A stretch of DNA of 64,000 nucleotides from Pseudoalteromonas sp. MSK9-3 (GTDB lineage: Bacteria; Pseudomonadota; Gammaproteobacteria; Enterobacterales; Alteromonadaceae), in assembly GCF_003590335.1 (NCBI RefSeq), contig NZ_MIET01000011.1:1-64000 (forward strand), in the 5' to 3' direction. The first letter of the stretch is position 1, and each line of letters starts with the position of its first letter. Shown in pieces: positions 44,597 to 53,780 of the stretch. The notes beneath the pieces were generated by a model that worked only from the letters and a program-made list of their open reading frames with translations, ran no database searches and was not told the DNA's origin. The translations under genes and the position numbers were made by a program.

Positions 44597-44655
44597 ATGG
44601 TGTTAAAACTGGGTTTAAACGTTATTTAAACTCGCTTTAAACACGTTTTAAAGTG
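44590..44655. repeat. Six helically phased 11-bp units carrying TTTAAA
   Basis: Units of exactly 11 bp start at 44590, 44601, 44612, 44623, 44634 and 44645. Each has TTTAAA at the same place (TTAAAA in the second), while the other five positions vary. Examples are GGTTTAAACGT, TATTTAAACTC and GCTTTAAACAC. The first unit overlaps the stop of the decayed gene. Fixed 11-bp phase with variable flanks suggests a protein-binding or DNA-shape array rather than recent duplication. Confidence 0.75.
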
Positions 44656-44974
44656 AACGATTGTGATCTAATTCTAAACGTATAATGAGCAGGAATGATC
44701 GTGGAATGAGTCAAAATGAGCGGGTTTTGTCTAAAAACAAACGTAATTTGATTTGTGATGATTTTAAGGCTAGGATATGCGAAGTCCTTAGTTAATAGGG
44801 GCTTCAGAGCAATCAAATCTAAAATATCACTTCATCATTAAATCTAGAAATGAACGACCCCTTACAACAAAAATGTTGTTGTTTTACTTCATTTAACATA
44901 ATATAAATTATAGGAAGTAAATGACACTTAATAGGGCTATTCTTTATCACTGGTTATCACGTCTTTAATTCCTA

Positions 44975-45010
44975 CACAATGTCCAATACTAGACGGTATC
45001 GGACATTGTG
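44975..45010. repeat. Long inverted repeat upstream of the receiver/MoxR operon
   Basis: CACAATGTCC and GGACATTGTG are perfect 10-bp arms. Inside them ATAC and GTAT extend the stem after one mismatch, leaving a 6-nt loop. It is 110 bp before the receiver gene. There is no T-run; it could be an operator or a leader-RNA hairpin. Confidence 0.6.
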
Positions 45011-45121
45011 AGTGCTTTTCATATATTTTGCTATGTAATTTAGTGTAATCATATAAAAGCTATTGAGCTTGGTAAAACCATCGCTTAATATGAGTTCAGA
45101 TGTAAAAAAGAAGTCTCTTAT

Positions 45122-45505
45122 ATGGAATTTGTAAAACCTCTCGAGCCAATATTAATTGTTGATGATGTAAAAGAAATACGTGAATATTTGATAGATATTT
45201 TAACTAACTTAGGTTTTGAAGAAATATTAGAGTCAAATGACTTTGACTCAGCAAAACCACTCTTAGCGTCCAAAAAACCCGGTGTTGTATTTTTAGACAT
45301 CGAACTCCCTGATACCGACGGTACTCAAATTTTAGAGTTCGTTAATGATAACCACCCAAACACCCATGTTATTATGTGTTCTGGGCACAACAGTCTTGAA
45401 AATGTACAAAATACTTGGGAACTCGGCGCGAAAGGATTTATTGCTAAGCCATTTAATGCTAAAAAAGTCGATACAGTATTAAAACGATTAGAATTAAATA
45501 CATGA
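45122..45505 (+). CDS. Stand-alone receiver (CheY-like) protein
   Basis: The 127-residue protein consists of one REC domain: acidic pair in ILIVDDVKEIREYL, phospho-acceptor Asp in GVVFLDIELPD (near 59), Ser in VIMCSGHNS and Lys in GFIAKPFNAKK. No output domain is attached. Its stop overlaps the start of the MoxR gene by 4 bp, an unusual partner. Inference: a phosphorylation input to the MoxR/DUF58 machine, or a partner of an unlinked kinase. Confidence 0.9.
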   Translation: MEFVKPLEPILIVDDVKEIREYLIDILTNLGFEEILESNDFDSAKPLLASKKPGVVFLDIELPDTDGTQILEFVNDNHPNTHVIMCSGHNSLENVQNTWELGAKGFIAKPFNAKKVDTVLKRLELNT

Positions 45506-46407
45506 ATCAACTTGTTACCCCAGTTATTGATGCGCTCGCGGATATCATTTTTGGCAAAGACCAACAAATAAAACTGGCTGTGTGTAGTTTATTGTGCAAA
45601 GGACACCTCCTTATTGAAGATTTGCCAGGTATGGGTAAAACCACATTATCTCATGGGTTGGCGGATACTCTTGGTTTAAGCTATCAACGCGTTCAATTTA
45701 CCAGCGATTTATTACCGGCAGATATCACTGGGTCAGCTATATTTAACACCACTGATCACTCATTTACTTTTCATCCAGGGCCAATATTCAGTCAAGTTCT
45801 ACTGGCTGATGAAATAAATAGAGCAAGCCCTAAAACACAAAGTGCTTTATTAGAGGCAATGGAAGAACGCCAAGTGACAATTGATGGCACAAGTCACCTA
45901 CTACCTAATCCTTTTTTTGTTATTGCTACGCAAAATCCACTACATCAATCAGGCACGCACCCCCTACCCGAGTCTCAATTAGATCGCTTTTTTATGCGCA
46001 TAAGCATTGGGTATCCTGATGAAACGGCCGAAAGAAAATTGATTATGGGGTTCAGTCCAAAGCGAACAACCGAGGTGCGACCGGCACTGACAGATCAGCA
46101 ATTACTTGAACTACAAGATCAGGTTACTGATGTTAAGCTTCCTCCCCCTGTTATCGACTATATTATTTCTTTAGTTCAATTTACACGCAATAGCGGGTTG
46201 TTTCATGATCCATTGTCACCCCGGGCGAGTATTGCGCTGGGTTCAGCAACTAAAGCGTGGGCATTAATGGCGGGCAGAAACTACGCTATTCCAGAAGATG
46301 TGCAAGCGATATTTTCACCTGTTGCAGGTCATAGATTGAACCTATCGGTGAAAGAGCAAGATAAAGTAGTATCGGACATATTAGATCAAGTATTGGTTCC
46401 TGTTTAA
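45502..46407 (+). CDS. MoxR-family AAA+ ATPase
   Basis: The 301-residue ATPase has Walker A IEDLPGMGKTTLS, Walker B VLLADEINRASPKTQSALLE followed by EERQVT, sensor FFVIATQNPLHQSGTHPLPE and arginine finger SQLDRFFMR, with the lid domain at the end (RASIALGSATKAWALMAGR). MoxR proteins act with DUF58/VWA partners as chaperones for complex assembly or cell-envelope stress. It overlaps both neighbours. Confidence 0.95.
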   Translation: MNQLVTPVIDALADIIFGKDQQIKLAVCSLLCKGHLLIEDLPGMGKTTLSHGLADTLGLSYQRVQFTSDLLPADITGSAIFNTTDHSFTFHPGPIFSQVLLADEINRASPKTQSALLEAMEERQVTIDGTSHLLPNPFFVIATQNPLHQSGTHPLPESQLDRFFMRISIGYPDETAERKLIMGFSPKRTTEVRPALTDQQLLELQDQVTDVKLPPPVIDYIISLVQFTRNSGLFHDPLSPRASIALGSATKAWALMAGRNYAIPEDVQAIFSPVAGHRLNLSVKEQDKVVSDILDQVLVPV

Positions 46408-47339
46408 TGCGTTCACGTATTAAATATTGGTTTGCGAAACACGTAGACCAAAAGCACACGGCTGATCACATGCTCTTTAAGCATGATTCTATTTATGTTT
46501 TACCCTCCCAGTCAGGGCTACTATTTATTGGCATAATGCTGTTAAATTTCATTCTAGGAATTAATTATCAGAATAATTTGATACTGGCTGTATCGTATAT
46601 TATGGGCGTTCTTCTCGTCGTCTCGCTATTGTCGGGTTATATTAACTTCAATCGTTTAGGGCTTAAGTTACTCTCTGTTAATGATAATCATGAGGGGGTA
46701 TTAACTGGTGCTAGACTTGAGTTAGAGTCCACCAAAGAACGATACAATATCATTATAAAACATATAGATACTGGTAGTGAAGTGACCGTTAGTGAGGTGT
46801 TTAAAAATACCATAGCTCATGTGGCTTTACCGTATAAACGAGGTGTTTATACAATAGGAAGATTTAAAATTATCAGTCATTTCCCATTTGGTTTAGTCAC
46901 CGTTTGGAGCTACTTACACTCAAATAAAGCATTACATGTTTACCCGCTCCCTAAAGAGGAAAAAACAGAAATAAAGCATATTTTCACAGGGGCTGACGGA
47001 GACACTAATGTGAACGATGTGCAAGCCATTGATGAATTTAATGAGTTAAAACCTTACCAGCAAGGGATGAGCCTAAATAAAGTGTCATGGCGTCATTTTG
47101 CAAAAAACCAGCAACTACTGGTTAAAGACTATACATCTGAGCAGCCTGTAAGTGTCGGCTTTGATTTTGACCTGATAACAGGTAATGTTGAAGAGCGATT
47201 GAGTAAACTCTGCTTTTTAGTGGTAGAGGCGAGTAACAATCAGCAGCCATTTGCCCTTAAACTACCAAATGCAACTGTACCAATAGGTACGGGTCAAAGT
47301 CATCGAGTTAAGTGCTTGGAGATATTAAGTGAATACTAA
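46407..47339 (+). CDS. DUF58 membrane protein
   Basis: The 310-residue protein has two N-terminal transmembrane helices (YVLPSQSGLLFIGIMLLNFI, LAVSYIMGVLLVVSLLSGYI), a beta-rich middle and the DUF58 signature DEFNELKPYQQGMSLNKVSW followed by RHFAKNQQLLVKDY. DUF58 proteins are regular partners of MoxR ATPases. Start and stop overlap (TAATG) with moxR, and the next gene begins 11 bp inside this one. Confidence 0.92.
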   Translation: MRSRIKYWFAKHVDQKHTADHMLFKHDSIYVLPSQSGLLFIGIMLLNFILGINYQNNLILAVSYIMGVLLVVSLLSGYINFNRLGLKLLSVNDNHEGVLTGARLELESTKERYNIIIKHIDTGSEVTVSEVFKNTIAHVALPYKRGVYTIGRFKIISHFPFGLVTVWSYLHSNKALHVYPLPKEEKTEIKHIFTGADGDTNVNDVQAIDEFNELKPYQQGMSLNKVSWRHFAKNQQLLVKDYTSEQPVSVGFDFDLITGNVEERLSKLCFLVVEASNNQQPFALKLPNATVPIGTGQSHRVKCLEILSEY

Positions 47340-49266
47340 GCTATTGGTGATCTCTTTCATCTATTTGGTTATGACGGTAATGTTGTTCGCTGAACTAGGG
47401 ATCCCCTTCGCCACTTCAATTTCTGTACTCATTGTATGGCACGTGACGCAATGGAAATATATTAAATCTGCGCCCTCTAATGCACTCCTTAATATCGTCG
47501 CGCTGATAGGGATGACTGTGCTTGGTATTTCAATTGGGTTTAGTAATTCAGTGTCACTGTTTGTGGCATTAATGGTTTTAGCATGCCAATTAAAAGTTAT
47601 CCAAGCGAAAAATGAGAAACAAAATAGGCAGATCATGGTACTTAATTTTTTTACCATCCCCTGCGTATTCCTTTTTTCGCAAGACCTGTTTACGACCATA
47701 GTCGTCGTGACAATGTTGGTGATAAATTTAGGCGTGTTAGCTGCTATTTCTCATAAACAGCAGCTGTATCCTGCAACGAAAATGGCGGTCAAAAATATAT
47801 TGTTGATCATCCCTGTGAGCATGTTACTTGTGGTTTTTTTACCTAAGATCCCTTCTTTTTGGCAACTACCCGGGGCTCAGGTCGCAAGAACTGGTTTATC
47901 TGAGAATGTAGACCCATTTAGTATTTCAGAGTTATCTCAATCAGATGATTTGGCATTTCGGGCAATACTAGAAGAGCCAACCGCGTATTCTCCGCCGTTT
48001 TATTGGCGAGCATTGATACATGATAAATTTGATGGCACATCTTGGCATATGGCGCGTGAGCAAAATATTCCCGTTAACGTTGTAAATAGTGACATTTCAT
48101 CAGACTATAAAGTGATCGCAGAGCCAAGTAATTTGCCATGGCTATTTGCACTAGGCAATGCGATCAGTAACTCTGATGAAGTATCAACTAACCAGTTTGG
48201 TACGCTGTTTAGTTCGAAAGTCCGAAGCCGTAATTTTGAATATAATGTTCACACCGCTACTGAATCATCTAAAATGTCTTTAACACGTTGGGAATACCAA
48301 CGTTATACGCAATTACCACAAAAGTTAAACCCCAAATCGACTGAGCTTGCTCGGCAATGGGATAACAACACGCAATCCACACAAGAATTTATCGCACGAA
48401 TGCGCGCATACTTCATGGCACAAGGTTTCGAATATACACTAACACCTGAAGTCATTGAGAGTGCTAATACCATTGATGAGTTTGTGTTTGAGAAAAAGTC
48501 AGGCTTTTGTGGTCACTATGCGTCTTCAGTGGCCATGATGATGCGCAGCGTTGGGATCCCATCTCGCCTTGTCTCGGGTTATCTGGGGGCTGAATATAAT
48601 GAAGCCAATGATTACTATAGTATTTATCAATATGATGCCCATGCATGGGTCGAATTTTTCATACCTAATTCAGGATGGCAAAGGCTTGATCCGACAGCGT
48701 GGATATCGCCTGAACGATTAATAGGGTCGCTTTCACAACATACCACTTTATCAGAGCAGTTTAAGTCAAACCTTGGGATCAGTTTAGTTGCACTGTCTGG
48801 TGTTCCGGGCATGGAGTGGTTAAGACTAAAGCTTGAAGAATATGACTACAAATGGACTCGCTGGGTACTTAACTTTGATAAAAGCAAGCAACAGTCATTT
48901 TTACACGATTTACTTGGCGATAATGCACAGTTTTTGTCAGGAGCTATTACATTGTTTACATTGGGTCTTCTGTGTTTATCGGTGTTTTGGTTTATGCAAA
49001 GGAAAATCCACATAAAGCGCCCTCTCGCCGTTGATTTGTATGAGCATCTAAAATCTGTTAGTCCTTATCATGAGAGCAACCTTACGCCTTTGCAATTTAT
49101 TTCAAAGGTCTCCGAGCAATTTCCTGAACATAAAAGTGACTTAGATGAGTTCTACAGTCACTTTAGTGCAGCGAGGTACCAAGGTAAAACATTTTCTGGC
49201 CAACACAGAAAATCGACTATGAAACTGATAAAATCCATAAAAACAAAAACAAAGAGAAAATTATGA
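47329..49266 (+). CDS. TgpA-type membrane transglutaminase-like protein
   Basis: The 645-residue protein starts at GTG 47329. About five to six transmembrane helices (1-175) precede a periplasmic transglutaminase-like domain with the triad Cys in [20 protein letters not shown], His in [10 protein letters not shown] and Asp in WQRLDPTAW. One further helix (about 545-565) and a cytoplasmic DUF4129-like tail follow. In Pseudomonas aeruginosa TgpA is essential and envelope-linked; the substrate is unknown. It is encoded between DUF58 and an antiporter. Confidence 0.93.
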   Translation: MNTKLLVISFIYLVMTVMLFAELGIPFATSISVLIVWHVTQWKYIKSAPSNALLNIVALIGMTVLGISIGFSNSVSLFVALMVLACQLKVIQAKNEKQNRQIMVLNFFTIPCVFLFSQDLFTTIVVVTMLVINLGVLAAISHKQQLYPATKMAVKNILLIIPVSMLLVVFLPKIPSFWQLPGAQVARTGLSENVDPFSISELSQSDDLAFRAILEEPTAYSPPFYWRALIHDKFDGTSWHMAREQNIPVNVVNSDISSDYKVIAEPSNLPWLFALGNAISNSDEVSTNQFGTLFSSKVRSRNFEYNVHTATESSKMSLTRWEYQRYTQLPQKLNPKSTELARQWDNNTQSTQEFIARMRAYFMAQGFEYTLTPEVIESANTIDEFVFEKKSGFCGHYASSVAMMMRSVGIPSRLVSGYLGAEYNEANDYYSIYQYDAHAWVEFFIPNSGWQRLDPTAWISPERLIGSLSQHTTLSEQFKSNLGISLVALSGVPGMEWLRLKLEEYDYKWTRWVLNFDKSKQQSFLHDLLGDNAQFLSGAITLFTLGLLCLSVFWFMQRKIHIKRPLAVDLYEHLKSVSPYHESNLTPLQFISKVSEQFPEHKSDLDEFYSHFSAARYQGKTFSGQHRKSTMKLIKSIKTKTKRKL

Positions 49267-50585
49267 ATGCAGTAATTATCGGAGTACTCCTCATGCTTAC
49301 ACTTTCATTAATACGGGTAAATGTCATTGTTGCTATGACTGTAAGCGCCATGATCGCGGGGTTATGTGCTGGGCTGGACCTGTCTACCACCTTAAATTCA
49401 TTTAATGATGGCTTGTCTGGTGGGGCCGAAATAGCCTTAAGTTATGCCATGCTTGGAGGGTTCGCAGTCGCTATTTCCAAATCTGGATTAACCCAAATTT
49501 TAGCACAACGCTTACTGAAAAAAGTAGAAGGGTCACGAGATAGCCATACTCACTTGCTTAGTCTTTTGATCATGACCATTATTTTATGCTGTGCTATTGC
49601 ATCACAAAATTTAGTGCCTGTGCACATCGCGTTTATCCCCATTTTGATCCCTCCTCTGCTTGTTATATTAAATAAGCTTGAGTTAGACAGGCGTGCTATT
49701 GCTTGTATCTTAACGTTCGGGCTAGCGACATCCTACATGGTATTACCGTATGGTTTTGGCGGTATATATTTGTATTCAATATTACATAAAAATCTTGCTG
49801 ATAATGGCTTGAGTATTGTTAATACAGATGTCCCGACGGCGATGATCATTCCCGCTATCGGTATGCTTGTTGGACTTTTTATTGCGTTACTTGTTACATA
49901 TCGTAAAAAACGGACATACAACTTTGTTGTGCACGACGATAATACAACTTTAAAAGAAATAGATAACCCTAAAAAAGTTATTATTATCGGCAGTATCGCA
50001 GTTGTGTGTTCTCTGTTAGCACAAAACATTAGCGGCTCAATGATCCTTGGCGGCCTTGTTGGTGTAATGATGTTCAGTGTATTTGGTATTGTAAAGTGGG
50101 AGCAAAGCTCCGATGTGTTTAGTCGCGGCGTTGCGATGATGGCAATGATTGGCTTTATAATGATATCAGCTCAAGGCTTTGCTGCCGTGATGAAATCTAC
50201 CGGGGATGTAGCGAGCTTAGTATCAGCCTGTGCAGTGTTTATAGGTGACAATAAGCCATTGGCCGCCGCTATGATACTCATTGTCGGGCTCCTTATCACT
50301 ATGGGTATAGGCAGTTCTTTCTCGACTGTGCCTATCATAGCAACGCTGTTTGTGCCTTTGTGTTTAGAGGTTGGGTTCTCTGCCATGGCCACTGCCGCAT
50401 TAGTTGGTACTGCCGGTGCTTTGGGTGATGCAGGTTCCCCCGCTTCAGATTCGACATTAGGGCCTACATCTGGTCTTAATGCAGATGGACAACATGATCA
50501 TATCTGGGATTCAGTAGTTCCTACTTTTATACATTTTAACATTCCACTGCTCATTTTTGGGTGGATAGCTGCTATGGTTTTATAA
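49263..50585 (+). CDS. Na+/H+ antiporter family protein
   Basis: The 440-residue integral protein has about eleven hydrophobic segments and the antiporter-type signature [20 protein letters not shown], with a conserved Asp pair, near residue 390. It resembles the NhaC/YuiF group (PF03553-like). Its ATG overlaps the previous stop, so it is part of the receiver-MoxR-DUF58-TgpA transcript, an unusual last member. A terminator follows. Ion specificity is not visible from sequence. Confidence 0.85.
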   Translation: MNAVIIGVLLMLTLSLIRVNVIVAMTVSAMIAGLCAGLDLSTTLNSFNDGLSGGAEIALSYAMLGGFAVAISKSGLTQILAQRLLKKVEGSRDSHTHLLSLLIMTIILCCAIASQNLVPVHIAFIPILIPPLLVILNKLELDRRAIACILTFGLATSYMVLPYGFGGIYLYSILHKNLADNGLSIVNTDVPTAMIIPAIGMLVGLFIALLVTYRKKRTYNFVVHDDNTTLKEIDNPKKVIIIGSIAVVCSLLAQNISGSMILGGLVGVMMFSVFGIVKWEQSSDVFSRGVAMMAMIGFIMISAQGFAAVMKSTGDVASLVSACAVFIGDNKPLAAAMILIVGLLITMGIGSSFSTVPIIATLFVPLCLEVGFSAMATAALVGTAGALGDAGSPASDSTLGPTSGLNADGQHDHIWDSVVPTFIHFNIPLLIFGWIAAMVL

Positions 50586-50615
50586 AATACGCTGCTAAAT
50601 GCGTCTCAAAATGCA

Positions 50616-50655
50616 AAAAAGAAACGACGTTTTTTACGAGATGTCGTTTCTTTTT
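50616..50655 (+). terminator. Terminator of the receiver-to-antiporter operon
   Basis: AAAAAGAAACGAC and GTCGTTTCTTTTT form a 13-bp stem with a 14-nt loop, ending in a T-run 30 bp past the antiporter stop. Confidence 0.85.
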
Positions 50656-50769
50656 ACGTAATACATTGATTTAGATATCATTAAAGTTTCACAAACACGT
50701 CAACAAAACTTAGCCTAAATATTGCTCTATTACCCTTAGATAAAATAATATTCTCGATGGGATTTAATT

Positions 50770-51942
50770 ATGGCTTTTAATATTTCGGTAGTGGGTTTAG
50801 GGTATGTTGGTTTAGCAAATGCGTTACTTTTGTCTCAACATAATAATGTTTGTGCGTTAGAGACAAACCCAGATAGAGTAAACTTGATTAACCAAAAAAA
50901 GTCTCCAATTCAAGACTCAGAGATAGCGCACTTTTTATCAAAAAATAGTACTGAGATTTTTGCCACCAGTGATCCATTCCTAGCACTAGAGAATGCAGAT
51001 TATATAGTTATTGCGACGCCGACTGACTATGACCCCCAAACTAATTACTTTAATACATCGAGCGTGGAAGGCGTGATAGCGCAGGCTCTAGAGATTTCAC
51101 CACAGGCGACCATTATCATTAAATCTACCGTCCCAGTTGGATTTACTGAGCAAATGAAACAGCGATATCAAACTAACAACATTGTATTCTCTCCTGAATT
51201 TTTAAGAGAAGGGAAAGCCTTGTATGATAACTTATACCCATCGCGGATAATTCTGGGAGCTTTAACTGAACAGGCACAAACTTTTGCCAACTTGCTTAAA
51301 CAAGGGGCACACACAGACGACGTTGAAATACTCTTAACGCATTCAACAGAGGCTGAAGCAATTAAACTGTTTTCGAATACTTATCTTGCCATGCGAGTGG
51401 CCTTTTTTAACGAACTTGACACTTATTGCGAAGCAAAATCATTGAACACCAAGGAAATTATTGACGGAGTAAGTTTAGATCCACGTATTGGTGGACACTA
51501 CAACAACCCTTCTTTCGGCTATGGTGGGTATTGTTTACCAAAAGATACCAAGCAATTACTTGCCAACTTCGATGGTGTGCCAAATGATATGATCTCTGCG
51601 GTTGTATCGGCGAATGATACACGTAAAAAATATATTGCAGAGTCAATTATGGCCAAGGCGCCTAAAAAAATTGGGGTTTATCGGTTGATCATGAAAGCAG
51701 ACTCTGACAACTTTAGAGAATCTGCCATTTTAGATGTGATATCGCATTTGCGCAAAGCCGGTGCTGACGTAACTGTTTATGAGCCAAAGCTCGAAAAACC
51801 GTTTTCCGATGACTTTTCTTTATGTAATAACTTAGACATGTTTAAGTCAGACTGTGATTTAATTATCACTAATCGTGACGTCGATGAGCTAAGAGATATT
51901 ACTGATAAATTATATACTCGTGACTTGTTTCACAAAGATTAA
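50770..51942 (+). CDS. ugd: UDP-glucose 6-dehydrogenase
   Basis: The 390-residue protein has the usual length for the short bacterial form. The NAD site is VVGLGYVGLANALLL, followed by IVIATPTDYD, KSTVPVGFTE and SPEFLREGKALYDNLYPSRI. The catalytic Cys lies in YGGYCLPKDTKQLL. It oxidises UDP-glucose to UDP-glucuronate, supplying acidic sugar for polysaccharide made by the locus to its right. It is flanked by a terminator on the left and a convergent LysR gene, so it is monocistronic. Confidence 0.96.
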   Translation: MAFNISVVGLGYVGLANALLLSQHNNVCALETNPDRVNLINQKKSPIQDSEIAHFLSKNSTEIFATSDPFLALENADYIVIATPTDYDPQTNYFNTSSVEGVIAQALEISPQATIIIKSTVPVGFTEQMKQRYQTNNIVFSPEFLREGKALYDNLYPSRIILGALTEQAQTFANLLKQGAHTDDVEILLTHSTEAEAIKLFSNTYLAMRVAFFNELDTYCEAKSLNTKEIIDGVSLDPRIGGHYNNPSFGYGGYCLPKDTKQLLANFDGVPNDMISAVVSANDTRKKYIAESIMAKAPKKIGVYRLIMKADSDNFRESAILDVISHLRKAGADVTVYEPKLEKPFSDDFSLCNNLDMFKSDCDLIITNRDVDELRDITDKLYTRDLFHKD

Positions 51943-51965
51943 TATTTTCTAGCAGGTCGATGTGA

Positions 51966-52880
51966 TTATTGGCCTGCCTCGTTTATTATTTGTGATTTAA
52001 TCCATTCAATAAAAACCTGAATTCTTTCATGCTTAGGAGAGCGCTTATCGTATACAAAATAACGCTCTACTTTATTCGGGTGTGGTAATGGCAATGCAAT
52101 ACTAAGTGCGCCTGACTCAATATGATTTTGACATAAATAATCAACAATCAGTGCAATGCTGTTGCTATTTAGGATAGCAGTCAGCGCCATATCCGTGCTG
52201 CTAACCGAAGTATATATTGTATTTTCGCTAACCTCACTAATATCATGATGCTCTGCCCACTCTACCCAGTCATATGGACTGGAGCTTCCAATTTTAATAA
52301 GGGGGTGACCTAACATATCTGCACACTTTTCATTTTTTAACTCTTCGAGTGTACTCACAGAACAGACCGGATGAACTGTCCCATCACCAAAATGAAGGCA
52401 CTCATATTCTTTGGGCGTTTTCTGCCTAACATTCTTTCCAAACCGTATAGCCAAATCAATATGCTGTGCTGTTAAGTCGTCAAATCCAGCGGAAGACTGA
52501 ATATTGATAATTATCTCAGGGTGCAATTTTGAAAACAAATGTAATCGTGGCATTAACCAAATTGCAGAAAAAGCTTGCGTTGATGATATGGTTAATGATC
52601 CAGCAAGTGGTTGCTTAGAGAGGGTATCTAATGACTCACTCAGCACTGATAGTGCATTGTTTGTTGCTAAAAATAAGACTTCTCCACTTTGCGTCAACAA
52701 CATACTTTTTCCTTTTCGAATAAAAAGTTGCTGCCCTAGTAAACGTTGTAATTGGCGCATCTGCTGGCTAACAGCAGCTTGTGAAATACATAGCTGATCC
52801 GCAGCTAAACTATAGCTGGCGTGATGTGCGGCAGCATTAAAAGTACGTAGTAGGTTTAAATTATTCAGCACTTTATGCAA
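51966..52880 (-). CDS. LysR-family transcriptional regulator
   Basis: The 304-residue protein has an N-terminal LysR helix-turn-helix (LLRTFNAAAHHASYSLAADQ, then ISQAAVSQQMRQLQRLLG) and a type-2 periplasmic-like effector domain, close to the GcvA/AmpR branch by its DLAIRFGK segment. It is divergent from the PEP-mutase-family gene and probably regulates it. Confidence 0.92.
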   Translation of the reverse strand: MHKVLNNLNLLRTFNAAAHHASYSLAADQLCISQAAVSQQMRQLQRLLGQQLFIRKGKSMLLTQSGEVLFLATNNALSVLSESLDTLSKQPLAGSLTISSTQAFSAIWLMPRLHLFSKLHPEIIINIQSSAGFDDLTAQHIDLAIRFGKNVRQKTPKEYECLHFGDGTVHPVCSVSTLEELKNEKCADMLGHPLIKIGSSSPYDWVEWAEHHDISEVSENTIYTSVSSTDMALTAILNSNSIALIVDYLCQNHIESGALSIALPLPHPNKVERYFVYDKRSPKHERIQVFIEWIKSQIINEAGQ

Positions 52881-53012
52881 TGGGTTGTCGCCTATAGCTT
52901 AGCTCTATAATATAAGGTGAGCTTATATTACTGTCGCAGTATTATCGTTGGTATAAATAATACTGTCAACGCATACTGGCTACATCAAGTAAATATAAAC
53001 GGAACTATTACT

Positions 53013-53780
53013 ATGTTAGTCAACACTTTTAGAGCATTGCATACAACCTCAACGCCTTTACTTCTTGCTAATGTTTGGGATGTGCCCACTGCAAAAATTT
53101 CCCAAAAAAATGGGTTTAAAGCAATAGGAACATCCAGCGCAGCCCTTGCTGCTACATTGGGATATGAAGATGGTGAAGAATTACCCTTTTCAGAGTTACT
53201 TTTTATGATAGATAAAATTGCCTCAGCAGTTTCCATCCCTTTGACAGTCGATATTGAAGCCGGTTACAGCGATGTTCCTGAAGAAACCTTTGAACATATA
53301 AAATCACTGGTGAAGCTTGGGGTTGTTGGTATAAATATTGAAGACAGTAAAGTGTTAGACGGCGAACGTTCATTAGTAAACGCAGATAAGTTCGCCAGTT
53401 TTTTGTCTGTGATCAAAGGCCATCTTTATAAAAATAATATAGACGTGTTCATTAATGTGAGAACTGATACGTTTTTACTTAATGTTAAGAAAACTATAGC
53501 TGCAACTAAAAATAGAATTACGCAATACCAAGCTGCGGGGGCTGATGGCATATTCATTCCATGCATAACCAATGACACTGACATAAAAGCAGCCGTGAGT
53601 CATACCCGTTTACCCGTTAATGTAATGTGTATGCCTGAATTAGCCAACTTTACTGACTTGACTGACCTGGGCGTTAGCCGGATCAGTATGGGTAACTTTA
53701 TACACCAACAACAGCTTCAGCACTTTGAGAATACCCTGATAGATATACAAGCAACAGACTCTTTTAACACTCTTTTTTAG
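53013..53780 (+). CDS. Isocitrate lyase/PEP mutase superfamily enzyme
   Basis: The 255-residue protein starts at ATG 53013; an ORF extension from 52917 adds 32 residues without homologous character. Motifs are LLANVWDVPTAKI, GTSSAALAATLGYEDGE, the Mg-binding VDIEAGYSD and NIEDSK. It lacks the catalytic Cys loop of true isocitrate lyases, so it more likely acts as an oxaloacetate decarboxylase, carboxyPEP mutase or 2-methylisocitrate lyase-like enzyme on an unknown 2-oxo or enol acid. It is divergent from a LysR gene, and its 3' end overlaps the convergent hybrid kinase by 17 bp. Confidence 0.85.
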   Translation: MLVNTFRALHTTSTPLLLANVWDVPTAKISQKNGFKAIGTSSAALAATLGYEDGEELPFSELLFMIDKIASAVSIPLTVDIEAGYSDVPEETFEHIKSLVKLGVVGINIEDSKVLDGERSLVNADKFASFLSVIKGHLYKNNIDVFINVRTDTFLLNVKKTIAATKNRITQYQAAGADGIFIPCITNDTDIKAAVSHTRLPVNVMCMPELANFTDLTDLGVSRISMGNFIHQQQLQHFENTLIDIQATDSFNTLF

